In this document: one piece after another, positions 29,990-40,088 of the stretch
Layout: each line of letters opens with the position of its first letter
How positions within the stretch are numbered: position 1 is the first letter of the stretch
DNA from: Halococcus saccharolyticus DSM 5350
Lineage (GTDB): Archaea > Halobacteriota > Halobacteria > Halobacteriales > Halococcaceae
Reading direction: 5' to 3'
Assembly: GCF_000336915.1 (NCBI RefSeq)
Contig: NZ_AOMD01000002.1
Span: forward strand, 89,639-153,638
DNA: 64,000 bases
Translations under genes and position numbers: made by a program
Notes under the pieces: generated by a model
Told to the model about the DNA's origin: nothing
Databases searched by the model: none
The model's input: only the letters and a program-made list of their open reading frames with translations

Positions 29990-31198
29990 TCAGCGGATGT
30001 CGACGTAGTTGCTTTCGTCCACGTTCGGGAGGTCGATCTCAGTGTCCACGACCTTCGACCCAGGCCGATTTTTGATGAGCACGCCGTCGCGGGTGGGGGC
30101 GTCTCCGTGGATGCGGGAGTCCCGCACCGTCACCGACACGTCACCCGTCCGCCGTGCCCGGTCGTCGGGCGAGAAGGCGAGCACGCCACGGGCACGATAG
30201 TCCGTCCCGCGAAGTTCGATGTCGATGTCCTCGATCTCGACGGCCGCCGAACTCGACTGGACGCGGATCGCCGACCCCGAATCCGAACCGGGGAAAGTCT
30301 TGATCGAGCCACCCGTCACGCGAGCGCCGTTGGCAGCCTTGAACCAGATGCCGCGGTGGTTGTCGAAGCCTGGCTTGGACTCGTCGACGTAGAGGGTGGG
30401 GTTCTCGATGATCGAGGGGCCGCCGACGCGGAGCTGGTCTCTATCGCTATTGTAGCCGACGTGATCGTAGACTTTTACGTACCCGTCATGGTTTTTCTTC
30501 CACGGCTCGCCGTAGAGACCATTATTCGGAAACCCGCCGAACTCGCAGTGGTGTAGTTCAAGGACACCGTTGGACTTGGCGTTCAGAAACGCACCGATCG
30601 AGTCGTGGGTCGAATCGGTGGCAGTGTTCCGCGACGCTCCGCCGGGCTGGTTGACGTTTTCGAGGACGACCTTCTGCCCCCTGGGGATCTTACAGTAAAT
30701 GCCACAGCCCCAGTCGGTCGTTGCGTCGCCCTCGCCACGGACGGTGACGTCGCGCATCCGGCCGCCGCGGTTGAACGAGAAGTTGACGCCCTTGCCATCC
30801 TCGCGGGCATCGATGCCGAAGCCACGCAGCTCGACGCCCTCGGCTTCGTCCTCGGTTTGGAGGAGGCGTCCCGCCCCGGCGAAGTGATCGCCGAGCGAGA
30901 GTTCCATGTCGTCCGACGAGCGGGCAAAGACCGCGTTCGGGTCGGACATCTTCCACCCGCCGCGCACCTCGTCGTCATCGACGATGCAAAAGGCCACCTC
31001 CTTGCGGTCGTTGGAGAGGTCGGCGATCTCACTCGCCGCGACCTCCACGATTTCAAAACCACTCCTCTCGAAGTGCTTCTCGTTCGGGTCGGTCTGGCGC
31101 GGCGACCCCGAGACGCCGCCAGCGCCGCCGCTGTCCGACGTGCGCTCACCACCCAGCGCCGAGTGGGGGCCACCGATCAAGCGGTCGTTGATGGGCAT
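29990..31198 (-). CDS. Parallel beta-helix tail-spike/fibre protein
   Basis: The 402-residue form starts at MPINDRLIGGPHSALGG (ATG at 31198). From about residue 100 it shows short repeats of G-x-V-x-N/D-type strands (GVLELHHCEFGGFPNNGLYG, later VEIEDIDIELRGTDYRARGV), the signature of a right-handed parallel beta-helix. It shares the FPNNGLY turn and layout with the C-terminal part of the kelch/beta-helix protein at 43374-45461. It is the last late gene and likely binds or cuts a host surface polymer. Confidence 0.72.
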   Translation of the reverse strand: MPINDRLIGGPHSALGGERTSDSGGAGGVSGSPRQTDPNEKHFERSGFEIVEVAASEIADLSNDRKEVAFCIVDDDEVRGGWKMSDPNAVFARSSDDMELSLGDHFAGAGRLLQTEDEAEGVELRGFGIDAREDGKGVNFSFNRGGRMRDVTVRGEGDATTDWGCGIYCKIPRGQKVVLENVNQPGGASRNTATDSTHDSIGAFLNAKSNGVLELHHCEFGGFPNNGLYGEPWKKNHDGYVKVYDHVGYNSDRDQLRVGGPSIIENPTLYVDESKPGFDNHRGIWFKAANGARVTGGSIKTFPGSDSGSAIRVQSSSAAVEIEDIDIELRGTDYRARGVLAFSPDDRARRTGDVSVTVRDSRIHGDAPTRDGVLIKNRPGSKVVDTEIDLPNVDESNYVDIR

Positions 31199-31200
31199 CG

Positions 31201-31752
31201 TCAGAACTCCATCGGCGGGCTGAATACCTCCACGTCTTGCCACCCTCGCTCGGAGCCCTTGAACCGCGCTTTGGCGGGTTGATCGGCCACGACGCTCACC
31301 TGCGTGAACGGCCAGATGCGGTAGGAGTCGGCGTTACCGCCCTTGACGTTGCCCGCCGCGAGCGTGTTCGACTGCGTGAGCACGTTGTCGTTCCACTCCG
31401 CGCCGCCGCCGCGGAGGATCATGCCCGGTTCGGCGACCGAGAGCATGTAGTGACAGCCCTGCGATTTGATTTCGAACTCAGCGGCGTTGAGAAACGGCGG
31501 CACCACCCGCTCGGCACCGCCGCCCATATTGAGGCGACAGTCGAGTTGCCAGGGCTGGTCGGCCGCGAAGTCCAGCGGGACGCCATCGAAGACGATTGTG
31601 TCCTTGCCAGAGCTGACCTGTCCTTCGATCTCCGTGCCGTCGACCTCGTCGTGGTCGTTGAGTTGCGATGCCTCGGCGTCGATCTTGCCAGTGGCGCGGA
31701 ATCGGTAGCTGTTCCACTCGTCGGTTCGGGTGCTAATGGTGATTTTGGGCAT
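31201..31752 (-). CDS. Beta-rich protein in the fibre cluster
   Basis: 183 residues beginning MPKITISTRTDEWNSYRFRA, with a strand pattern suggestive of a beta-sandwich (carbohydrate-binding-like) fold. It lies between the beta-helix spike gene and the divergent secreted beta-helix gene. No family recognised; a virion or fibre-accessory role is inferred from position. Confidence 0.6.
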   Translation of the reverse strand: MPKITISTRTDEWNSYRFRATGKIDAEASQLNDHDEVDGTEIEGQVSSGKDTIVFDGVPLDFAADQPWQLDCRLNMGGGAERVVPPFLNAAEFEIKSQGCHYMLSVAEPGMILRGGGAEWNDNVLTQSNTLAAGNVKGGNADSYRIWPFTQVSVVADQPAKARFKGSERGWQDVEVFSPPMEF

Positions 31753-31797
31753 GATTGGATTCGTGTTTGGCCGTTGGTGCTGGCCGCCGTTCGGTAG

Positions 31798-31804
31798 TAT
31801 TTAG
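31798..31804 (+). promoter_or_regulatory. TATA-like box of the secreted beta-helix gene
   Basis: Plus-strand tatttag is centred 28 bp before the ATG at 31829, as for leaderless haloarchaeal transcripts. It gives this gene its own promoter, opposite in direction to the late block. Confidence 0.6.
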
Positions 31805-31828
31805 TGCAACACGCACCTGTTAGGAAAC

Positions 31829-33151
31829 ATGCAACGGCGGTCGGTTCTCGCGTCGATGGGGCTTGCGGCGGGATCGCTTCTCGGCGGCACCACGATGGCG
31901 CAGTCGAGCGGTAGTGCAGACGCAACCGCAACCCCCGATCGCGTCATCACGACGCTCGATGAGTTACAGTCGACATTCCGGCCCGATGGCACCCTCAAAC
32001 CGGGAGATCGCGTCCGCATCACCGACGAGAACGCCCCGTATCGTACGACGCAGTGGCTCGATATCGACCAGTCGGGCGTCACCGTCGTCTGTGATGGTGC
32101 CTTCCCACTCGTCAAGCCCGCCGGCGGGGCGAACGTTGGCGGCCTCCGCGTCGGCAAGCACCGCCGCGTCGAGGACGTGACGATCGATGGCTACTCCCAC
32201 CACGGCAACCCCTCGGAACAGTCCATGTCAGAGGGTGGGTTCGGCATCGGTTCGTTCGCCGTCGATAGCATCACGATCCGGAACTGTGACATCCGACGGA
32301 CGACGCCGTATCACAAACACAACGCCCGCAACTCGGGCGTCATCATCGGCCGCGATACCGACGCCTACGACGTTCTCAACAACGACTTCGACCACATCGG
32401 CGATCGAGCCATCAACGCTTGGGGGGAGTACGGGTACGTCGCGCACAACTTCTCAGAGAACGGCTTCGATCGGATGATCTCGGTCGAACCCGGCGAGGAC
32501 ATCGCCATCGTCAACAACCGTTGTGCCGGCAACGGCCGCGGGTCTGTGATCGGCGTTGGCCGGAAGATCTCCGCGCCCAAGCGCATTCTCATCGCCGGTA
32601 ACATCGCCACCGGAACCCACCGCCGGTTCATCTACTGTAATTCGACGGCTGAGTGGACGAATACGATGGTGAGGGGGAACATCGGCGACGGGTCGGATTC
32701 GACGCACCCTGGCATCGAAGTGCGAGCGCCCCACTCGACGGTGGCGGGCAACCACCTCGCCGGGTATGGCGGGGCTGGCGTGCTCGTGAACGCCCCGCGG
32801 ACGTGGGTGCGCGGGAATCGCGTCTGGGACTGTGGCGGACCGGGCGTCCAGTTCGACCCAATAGAGTCGCCGATGAGATACAAAGCGGCGGGCCTCAACG
32901 GGGCCTTCAAGTCTGTCGCGCAGAACAACCACCTCTGGCGGAACTGCCGTCAGCGCGGTGCTGCGGAACTCCAGACGGCGGCGAAGCGCACTCGGCTGCT
33001 GAACAACAACGTCATCGGCACTCGCAATGGGATCGCAGGCATTGTCGCCATTGGCCGCGGGCGATTCTCGACGGCGGCGTGGAACGTGACACCGCATGGT
33101 GCCGACGTGTTCGCTGACGGTGGGCCGACGCGAACGCAAGCCAACCTCTGA
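31829..33151 (+). CDS. Tat-secreted parallel beta-helix protein, homologue of the viral tail fibre
   Basis: 440 residues. The N-terminus MQRRSVLASMGLAAGSLLGG is a twin-arginine signal, with probable cleavage near TMAQSSG. The rest is a right-handed beta-helix that aligns over long stretches with the C-terminal half of the fibre protein at 34981-38091: both carry an ITTLDEL/STSELES lead, then QWLDID, GVTV, NANVGG or GANVGG, PYH, GDR and NGFDR motifs in the same order. It is the only plus-strand gene in the late region and has its own promoter. A role as a secreted receptor-masking decoy, or as a surface polysaccharide lyase, is inferred. It ends 8 bp before the stop of the next fibre gene. Confidence 0.8.
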   Translation: MQRRSVLASMGLAAGSLLGGTTMAQSSGSADATATPDRVITTLDELQSTFRPDGTLKPGDRVRITDENAPYRTTQWLDIDQSGVTVVCDGAFPLVKPAGGANVGGLRVGKHRRVEDVTIDGYSHHGNPSEQSMSEGGFGIGSFAVDSITIRNCDIRRTTPYHKHNARNSGVIIGRDTDAYDVLNNDFDHIGDRAINAWGEYGYVAHNFSENGFDRMISVEPGEDIAIVNNRCAGNGRGSVIGVGRKISAPKRILIAGNIATGTHRRFIYCNSTAEWTNTMVRGNIGDGSDSTHPGIEVRAPHSTVAGNHLAGYGGAGVLVNAPRTWVRGNRVWDCGGPGVQFDPIESPMRYKAAGLNGAFKSVAQNNHLWRNCRQRGAAELQTAAKRTRLLNNNVIGTRNGIAGIVAIGRGRFSTAAWNVTPHGADVFADGGPTRTQANL

Positions 33152-33159
33152 GAGCTAAC

Positions 33160-34863
33160 TCAGATATTCCGCGCGAGAAGCTTTATCTCGCCGCCGTTGA
33201 CTTCACCGCCTGACAGGAGTGTGACTATGTTGATGTCATCATATGCCTCTTCGAGATGGCCACGCACGCCCTCCTCGCGGCCGGAACCAACGAGATTGCC
33301 CTGATGCGACATCGTGATCCAGTCGGCATCGCCGCCGGTCGAGGCACTCAGGTTGACGCGGCCGGCAACATGGTGAGAGTTCTCCGCGTAGGCGAGATGC
33401 CACGTCGTCTCGGAAAACTCTCGGAGGCCCGATGTCTGCCGAGTGAGATTATAGTAGTTCTGCGTGCTGTTTAGATTTGCCCGCAGGGAGATGACTTGTG
33501 TGTTTGAGGTCGTCTCGACACGGTAGAGCAAGCGATACTCGTTCGCGCCGACGCCACCAGTCACACGCTGGTCGGCTGGCGCTCCTGACGCTAGTGACGC
33601 CTCATCAACCACACGCCACATGCCGGTATTCGCCTGCCATTGCGTCCCGCCAGAGCTGTTCGGTGTGAGAATGTCGCCCGCCGACGTGCCCGAGGAGTCC
33701 ACGCCCTGAGCGGTTGTGGCCGCATCTGCCGATGCGACGGACAGAGTAGACTCGTCGGATTCATCGATGAACTGATTGTTAGCCTCCGAGCGCGGGTAGT
33801 ACGCCGTATCGTGGTCGTGATCGAGCACCGCCGAGCGTCGCAGACCCGCCGCATACGTCGCGTTGTAGTCGTCGAACAGTATCGACGCATTGCCCGAGCC
33901 GACAGTACCACGCGAAGCCCACATATCGTTGTTGTCGGCAGTCTGGATGCGCACTTCAACGAAGGTCGCCTCGGCAGGCAGCGAAGCCGTATGCGTCAGC
34001 GACACCCACGTCGACCCCGAGAGACTCGTGGTGTTGCCGGCGGCGAAGTATTGCTCGGACGCTGTGGCCGAATACTGCGTCGTCGTGGCGAGCGAGAGCG
34101 GCTGAAGCGAACTGTCGTAACACCGCACGTCGATGAAGGCATCGTCCTCACCGGTGAACGTCTCACTATCACTGTGTGTCTGGCCGTCGTCGTATGCGGT
34201 GTAGTCGGCCGTCGGCCGGGCGTAGACAGACACCGAGAGATCGTGCCCGCCCGCACCCACCGCGTACTCCGTCGCAAGTGCCCACGTGCTGGATGAGATC
34301 GTACTACCGTCCGGGGCAGTCGTGTTGACGAAATCGCAGCCAAACGACTGCGTGGACGTGATTGTGTCGGGTGAGTCGGCGTAGAAGTAGCCACCCTGCG
34401 CGGCGGCCGACGCCGGCCCCGGCTCGAAGCGGAAGCCCTGCGGTGTGGCTGGGGCGTCCGAGCCAGGATCGCTGAGGGGGTGCACCTCGAAGTCCTCGCT
34501 GACGCGCTTGAGGTAGCGCGTGTCGAGGGTGCTGGTGTCGACATCGAGGTTGACACGCTTCGGGTCGCTGGCGTCCTCGGTGGCCGTAAGATACTCCTCG
34601 AAGGTGTAACTCTCGGTGTTTGCGACGGTGGTTGATTCGTCGATAATACTGTCGGGGAGATTTGAGGGGCCGCCGTGAGGACCACTCCATTGCCCGCCGA
34701 TGTAGTCATAGATGCCGGCAGGGTCCGCGCCGCTGCCGTCGATCGCAACGGTGATGCCCTCTATACTTGGCGCGTCTGATAGCGCAGGATAGACTGGCGC
34801 GTAGAACTCTTCTTTCGGTCGAAGGACGATCGGCCGGCTTTCGTCAGGATCTTCAGATGGCAT
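33160..34863 (-). CDS. Tail fibre protein
   Basis: 567 residues. An N-terminal virion-binding part (PKEEFYAPVYPALSDAPSIE) is followed by fibre-type repeats with LDTRYLKRVSEDFEVHPLSD and HDHDTAYYPRSEANNQFI (H-x-H-D-x-x-Y motifs that bind metal in trimeric phage fibres). A beta-rich C-terminal domain of unknown type may be the receptor-binding tip. Confidence 0.75.
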   Translation of the reverse strand: MPSEDPDESRPIVLRPKEEFYAPVYPALSDAPSIEGITVAIDGSGADPAGIYDYIGGQWSGPHGGPSNLPDSIIDESTTVANTESYTFEEYLTATEDASDPKRVNLDVDTSTLDTRYLKRVSEDFEVHPLSDPGSDAPATPQGFRFEPGPASAAAQGGYFYADSPDTITSTQSFGCDFVNTTAPDGSTISSSTWALATEYAVGAGGHDLSVSVYARPTADYTAYDDGQTHSDSETFTGEDDAFIDVRCYDSSLQPLSLATTTQYSATASEQYFAAGNTTSLSGSTWVSLTHTASLPAEATFVEVRIQTADNNDMWASRGTVGSGNASILFDDYNATYAAGLRRSAVLDHDHDTAYYPRSEANNQFIDESDESTLSVASADAATTAQGVDSSGTSAGDILTPNSSGGTQWQANTGMWRVVDEASLASGAPADQRVTGGVGANEYRLLYRVETTSNTQVISLRANLNSTQNYYNLTRQTSGLREFSETTWHLAYAENSHHVAGRVNLSASTGGDADWITMSHQGNLVGSGREEGVRGHLEEAYDDINIVTLLSGGEVNGGEIKLLARNI

Positions 34864-34980
34864 TGGATGGATGTGAATGAGAATCGCGTCGGTGGTTCGT
34901 GGCGCTATTCGACGGCGATCGCAGATTGATTCCAGAGAACGGCAGGACGGTTCGATTGTCAGATACGTCCCAACTATCGG
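34864..34980. other. Short fibre-cluster spacer
   Basis: 117 bp between two fibre genes. I see no gene and no clear promoter or hairpin. Confidence 0.4.
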
Positions 34981-37900
34981 TCAACGGATGATGTTGCCAA
35001 CATCCTTGCTGTTCGTTCCGATTGTGCCTGTAAAATTCGTGAGAACGTTCCCGATGTAGGTCGTGTAGTCGCCAGCGCGTTTTATCCCCGCATTCGTCTG
35101 CCCTCGGATGTTGTTGAATCCAACAATGCAGTACTGGGACTCCCCGGCGAAGCCAACCCCATGCTTTCCGGTTCCGTTGATGATATTCGATGCGATAGCC
35201 AGATTCGACATTCCCAGATCAACCGTAATACCGTTTTTCCCGGCGTTTTTCACATGATTGCCTGTGACGGTCTGCCCCCCAGCAGCACATCCGAGACCAT
35301 GCGCACTTGCCCCGACAACATAATTTCCAGTTATCGAAGTATCAGAAGCGGCCGACCGTATGCCATCGGACCCTGGATCTTTGACGGCATTGCCAGATAT
35401 GACCACTCCTGTTGCCCCCGATTCGATCGATATTCCCCGGCCGCCACATCTACTGAGTTGATTGTTCGATACCGTGAGGTTCTGGATCTCACCACCTCCG
35501 GTATTGGTGGCGATAGCGTGGCCAGTGCCGTCGGTGCTAACATTCCCGTCGATGGTGATGTTGCGTCTGACAACCCCCGACGCGCCGGGGCGGATTCTAA
35601 CGAGGGTCCGATGCGTGTCATACCCGACATTCTCAGCGATAGAAATGTTCTCTTGGGGCGAGTTTGAACCGCCGCCAGAGAGGCCTATGAATGACCCTTC
35701 GGAGTTATTATAACAAACATTACCCGTAACGATGGTGTTGGAACCACCGTAGCTATCGCCCGCCGCCCCCTCCTCCATATCGAGCGCGATTGACCTATCA
35801 AACCCGTTCGAGAGGTAGTTCCCGATGACTGAGACGTTCGTCGCCGCAGTCTGAATCCCACGGTCGCCCACGTCGTCGGTCCAGTTGTCGGCGATTGTGA
35901 TACGGTCGCAATTGTGAGCGGCAGCAATGCCACTCCCGCCGTCGTTGTGGACGTGGTACGGGGAAGTTCGTGTTGCGAAGCACTGCTCAACCCGTGAGTC
36001 GGCGGCGTTGACGAGGAAAATCCCGTGAAGGTGGATTACGGTCTGGTCTTGGTTTGTGTCATTACCATGAACACCGACGCCACGGATTTCCACATCGCTC
36101 ACGGCAGTCGAGTTTCCGACACGGATTCCGCCGACGTTGGCGTTATCCGCAACCTTGATGCACGGCTGTCCGTCTTCGGCAAACTGATTTTGTGCAATGA
36201 CCGTCACGCCATCGACGTCGATGTCTAACCACTGTGAGGGACGATAGGGGGTTGCTGGCTGGGCGATATAGACAGTCTCGCCGTATGCGAGGTTGTTGAA
36301 TGCCGATTCGAGTTCGGACGTGGAACGGACAATAGTATCTGCAATCCCGGCGAGTGTGTCGGGGTTGATCGTCTCGCCACTGTGATCATGCCCTTCCGAC
36401 GAGTACGCCGTTGAGTGTGCGCCATTGTCGTGGGTCTTCGGGTCCTGAGCGTCGGCGAGATCGCCCGATAGTCCCGTGACTGAGAGTTCGTTTGCACCGC
36501 CACTCTGGAGCGACGTGGGATCGAGTTGGGTGTCCGTATCGGTGGCCGAGACTTCGATGCTCACAGATCCATCACCGTCGTCCGTGACTGAGACGGTAGC
36601 GGCGTTCGCTTCAGTAAAGTTGAGGTCAGTGGCGTTGGCAAGCACCTGAGCGCCGTCTTCGGAGACGTTTACACGGGAGTCCGTTCCAGACCCACTCCCA
36701 CCAACCTGAGTTTCTGTGCCACCACTTTGTTTTTTGTAGAGGATACCGTCGTCTCGGACGTAAAAGACAGTCTCGCCAGTATCTATCTCACTGTCGGGGA
36801 CTTCTGAGGAGCGGTGGCCGATAAATAGCTCCCCCGCATGAACCGACGGGCTGTCGATCGGCGCGTCGATCGTGCCGTCCTCGTCGCTGTCGTAGGTGGG
36901 GTTGGTGTGGTCGTTCGGATTTGAGCCCGCGGGCAACGGGTCGGTCCGATCACCGCGTTCGATAACGTCCACGGTGACGGGGACATCGTTGCCACTGCCA
37001 GGGTTCACGCCCCATGAGACAGTGATCTCGACATCCCATGCACTCGCCGAGTCGTCCCAGATCTGCTCGAACTCCGTCGAGTAACCGTAGTCAGCCGCAA
37101 AACCTGGCTGTGAGGGGACGCGAACCTCGACATCAAGGTTTGCGTCGCTAACGGGCGTCACTTCCTGTAGCGTGATTTTCAGAGCGGGATCAGTGCCGCC
37201 AGTCAGCGTTTCGTCGCTTGAGGTAACGACCTCTCCGAGCGTCTGGAGGTACTCCGAATAGGTGAACGGGTCGAAATTCAGATTCGATTCGGCGACGGTA
37301 TCGTTGGCGTCGTTGAGATACCGTGAGTCGTGATTGTGGCCAACCTCTGCGAGGTCGCGGCCGTGCAGCCCGTCCACCATATCCGCATCGCCCGTAATAT
37401 TGACCGTCAGCTCGTCCTCGTCGTTGATCGTTGCAACGGTTTGGAGTGCGTCCCAGTAATCGTGACTCGCACCGACGCCCGCCGTCCGCGAGCCGTGATC
37501 CGCGTCGTCGTTGATGACGCCCGTAATCTCGCTGTCCGTCCGCACGTCGGCGAGATCGGCGAGTGCCTGATCGTGCGTGACGCCAGCCCCATCGATGATG
37601 CTATCGGTCGTGATACCCGCCGCCACCAACTCGCGCACCCGGAGGTCGGGCGACACGCGCCGGTCGCGGAAGATGTCGTTATCGTCGATCGCCGTCGTGT
37701 TCGCGCCAACCCACACCTCGTGGAGTGGGATGACATCGTTCCGGCTGGCGAGGTCGGGCGGTGCGGGCCGGTTGGCATCGCCACGGATCGCATCCGGCGG
37801 GTCCGGTGGCTCGGCCGTGCCTGCTTCGACGGTGAGCGCGCCCGTATCCTTCAGGCAGATGAGCACCTTCCGTGGCTCATCCGCGACGTACTCTTGCAGG

Positions 37901-38091
37901 TTGACGTTCTTCGCGTCGGCCGAGGCTTTCGACCCCGCGAAGAACCCATCCACCTGCGTGATCGTGACTTCATACCCGCCGGCCGCCTGCGCTTCGCCAC
38001 CCGAGATAACGCCGTAGCCCGCAAGCCGGAGATCGATGAGATTCGGGTCGAGTGCGTTCGCGGCAGTCTGGTCGAGATAGTCGTCGCCCAT
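34981..38091 (-). CDS. Long tail fibre with C-terminal parallel beta-helix
   Basis: 1036 residues. The N-terminal third has baseplate-attachment character (LDQTAANALDPNLIDLRLAG). Fibre repeats follow (GHNHDSRYLNDANDTVAESN, EGHDHSGETINPDTLAG). From about residue 590 a parallel beta-helix runs to the end (SELESAFNNLAYGETVYIAQ, QWLDIDVDGVTVIAQN, NGFDRSIALDMEEG, GNHVKNAGKNGITVDLG). The 3' part is lower in GC than the rest of the late block. This is the probable host-recognition fibre and the homologue of the secreted protein at 31829-33151. Confidence 0.82.
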   Translation of the reverse strand: MGDDYLDQTAANALDPNLIDLRLAGYGVISGGEAQAAGGYEVTITQVDGFFAGSKASADAKNVNLQEYVADEPRKVLICLKDTGALTVEAGTAEPPDPPDAIRGDANRPAPPDLASRNDVIPLHEVWVGANTTAIDDNDIFRDRRVSPDLRVRELVAAGITTDSIIDGAGVTHDQALADLADVRTDSEITGVINDDADHGSRTAGVGASHDYWDALQTVATINDEDELTVNITGDADMVDGLHGRDLAEVGHNHDSRYLNDANDTVAESNLNFDPFTYSEYLQTLGEVVTSSDETLTGGTDPALKITLQEVTPVSDANLDVEVRVPSQPGFAADYGYSTEFEQIWDDSASAWDVEITVSWGVNPGSGNDVPVTVDVIERGDRTDPLPAGSNPNDHTNPTYDSDEDGTIDAPIDSPSVHAGELFIGHRSSEVPDSEIDTGETVFYVRDDGILYKKQSGGTETQVGGSGSGTDSRVNVSEDGAQVLANATDLNFTEANAATVSVTDDGDGSVSIEVSATDTDTQLDPTSLQSGGANELSVTGLSGDLADAQDPKTHDNGAHSTAYSSEGHDHSGETINPDTLAGIADTIVRSTSELESAFNNLAYGETVYIAQPATPYRPSQWLDIDVDGVTVIAQNQFAEDGQPCIKVADNANVGGIRVGNSTAVSDVEIRGVGVHGNDTNQDQTVIHLHGIFLVNAADSRVEQCFATRTSPYHVHNDGGSGIAAAHNCDRITIADNWTDDVGDRGIQTAATNVSVIGNYLSNGFDRSIALDMEEGAAGDSYGGSNTIVTGNVCYNNSEGSFIGLSGGGSNSPQENISIAENVGYDTHRTLVRIRPGASGVVRRNITIDGNVSTDGTGHAIATNTGGGEIQNLTVSNNQLSRCGGRGISIESGATGVVISGNAVKDPGSDGIRSAASDTSITGNYVVGASAHGLGCAAGGQTVTGNHVKNAGKNGITVDLGMSNLAIASNIINGTGKHGVGFAGESQYCIVGFNNIRGQTNAGIKRAGDYTTYIGNVLTNFTGTIGTNSKDVGNIIR

Positions 38092-38094
38092 CGA

Positions 38095-38475
38095 TTATCG
38101 GCCCCCGCGGCCCTGCTGACCGCCGTATTTCGCCTGCTGGTGGGCGATAAACAACTCACGCTCGGCTGGCTGTTCGAGAGCTTGCGAGAAGAGCCGCTCG
38201 ACGGAGACGCCCGCATCGCGGAGGGCGGCGACGTGCGCCGCAGCAGGGTTATCGAACGTGAGTGTCACGGTAACGCGGTGGTCGTCGCGCTCTTGTCCGT
38301 CAGCGCCGCCGCTCTCGGCGTCGGGCTGGTCACTGTCCGCCGCGGCGTCTTCATCCGGGGTATGAATCTCGCCGTCGCTGTGCGCCTGTCTGCGCCCGCT
38401 CTCGGCGCGCGTGGTGTCATCACTGTCGGCAGCGGTGCTATCGCTCTCTGGGTCGGTAGCAGTCTCAGGAGGCAT
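38095..38475 (-). CDS. Small acidic protein in the fibre cluster
   Basis: 126 residues. An acidic disordered half (many D, E, S) precedes a compact half (VTVTLTFDNPAAAHVAALRD, GVSVERLFSQALEQPAEREL). Position between two fibre genes suggests a fibre-assembly chaperone or adaptor, but nothing in the sequence proves it. Confidence 0.55.
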   Translation of the reverse strand: MPPETATDPESDSTAADSDDTTRAESGRRQAHSDGEIHTPDEDAAADSDQPDAESGGADGQERDDHRVTVTLTFDNPAAAHVAALRDAGVSVERLFSQALEQPAERELFIAHQQAKYGGQQGRGGR

Positions 38476-38483
38476 AAATTCAG

Positions 38484-40088
38484 TCAGGAGAAGTTGGCGA
38501 GCGTCGATTCTTGATCGCCGTCGAACGCGAAGAACCGGCCCGTTTGCATATTTATCGTGAACCCGATCGTCTGTGCTTTGTTCTGGATCGAGACCCGGCC
38601 CTCTTGGTTCACGATCTCGATCTCGTTGCCGCGCGGCGTCCCGCTCGACGAATCGTTCATGACGAGATTCGGCCGCGGTCCTTCAAGGTGGACGTTGTGC
38701 CCGTCCGTGCCGAAGCCCGGAACGTCGGACTGGATCGGGCCTTCCGGAGCGTCAACGCCAGCGGTGATCGTATAGGCTCCCGAGATATGGCCGACATGCC
38801 CGAGACCGTTGCGGTGCATGGTGACATCATCGCGGATATCGATCGTATCGCCCGCGGCCTGGAGCCCACCAACGCCCGTGAACGGATTGCCCTCCATATC
38901 GAGCGGGCCAGTCATGGAGTCGCCCTTCGCATTGACCATGTTCTGGTTGGTCCATGTCTGCGATGCGAGGCGGCCCTCCTCGCTGAATACGTGCCCTTCG
39001 TCGGCGTGAACGTTCCCACCGACCTCGACACTCAAGAGAGTCTGCGTCTCGGCGAGGTCGGTCCGGGCGATGGCGAGTGGGCGACCCATGTCGGCCCGCG
39101 AGCGCCACTCGTAGGTCTGGCCGTTATCCTCGTTGTTGTCGACGACGACGGTCTTCCTGCCGTTCGGCACGCTTCGGAGGTCAAGCAGTTTGTCGGCCGC
39201 CGCGTTCGGCGTGAGCTTGCTGATGTTATCGATGCCGTAGCCATTCCAATTGGCGTCGGCATCCATCCGGTCTCGTGTGTCAGTGCGAAGCAGATTCGGG
39301 CCAGGGATGCCACCCACCGCGTCGGCGTTGTCGGCCGCAGCGGCGTGGTCGGCCTCCGCAACGGCCCCCGAGACATTGCTGCCGGCCACCGACCCCGCCT
39401 CGCCCGACACACTCACATCGAGTGAGGTCTCGGCGTTGACGGCCGCGACTGCCTCGGCCGGCTGGAGATAGTCGTGTGGCGCGTCCGACCCGTGGCTGGC
39501 GTTCTGATTGACAGCCGTGTTGATCTCGTCGTCCGTTCGGATGTCCGCCGCGCCGGCGAGTTCGCCCGTGTGGACTCTTCCGGACGGGTCCTCGAACTGG
39601 TCCTGAACGGTGAGATTGCTAAACTCGCCCGAAGGGTACTGGTTGCGTGGTTCGGCGGTGCCGGCCTGTGGGTCGATCCGGGAAATCTCCACCGCGTCGT
39701 CAGCCGACGACCCGCCAGTCGTGACCTCGATCAATGGGTCGTCGTTGATCTCGTAATTCAGGTCGGCATAGACGTGGTTAGTCTCGGTCGTACTAGCGAG
39801 TGCGACCCCCGAGCGAGCGTCGTAATGGCTGGCGACGAGGGCGTTGTGGACGGTCTGGCTGTGAGAGGTTCCGTCATCGGCTTGCCACTCAGCTAGAGCT
39901 GTGTCAAGTATAGCGTAGACTTTTCCCTCAGTCAAATCGAAAGTACCGGCGCTAGCGTCAATGCTTGTCTCTGGGACTTTGAGGCCGAAGTCGACGTACT
40001 CGTCGATCGGCGCTGCCGCTGCCAGTACAGCAACATGTTCGGGGGCGTATAGGTCATCCCCTGATTGCAGGACGGTATAATCAACCAT
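38484..40088 (-). CDS. Tail fibre protein
   Basis: 534 residues. The N-terminus (MVDYTVLQSGDDLYAPEHVA) is followed by an alternating strand region and fibre words such as NAKGDSMTGPLDMEGNPFTG, typical of phage tail-fibre repeats. The end (QTIGFTINMQTGRFFAFDG) is strand-rich. First of the three long fibre genes in the direction of transcription. Confidence 0.75.
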   Translation of the reverse strand: MVDYTVLQSGDDLYAPEHVAVLAAAAPIDEYVDFGLKVPETSIDASAGTFDLTEGKVYAILDTALAEWQADDGTSHSQTVHNALVASHYDARSGVALASTTETNHVYADLNYEINDDPLIEVTTGGSSADDAVEISRIDPQAGTAEPRNQYPSGEFSNLTVQDQFEDPSGRVHTGELAGAADIRTDDEINTAVNQNASHGSDAPHDYLQPAEAVAAVNAETSLDVSVSGEAGSVAGSNVSGAVAEADHAAAADNADAVGGIPGPNLLRTDTRDRMDADANWNGYGIDNISKLTPNAAADKLLDLRSVPNGRKTVVVDNNEDNGQTYEWRSRADMGRPLAIARTDLAETQTLLSVEVGGNVHADEGHVFSEEGRLASQTWTNQNMVNAKGDSMTGPLDMEGNPFTGVGGLQAAGDTIDIRDDVTMHRNGLGHVGHISGAYTITAGVDAPEGPIQSDVPGFGTDGHNVHLEGPRPNLVMNDSSSGTPRGNEIEIVNQEGRVSIQNKAQTIGFTINMQTGRFFAFDGDQESTLANFS

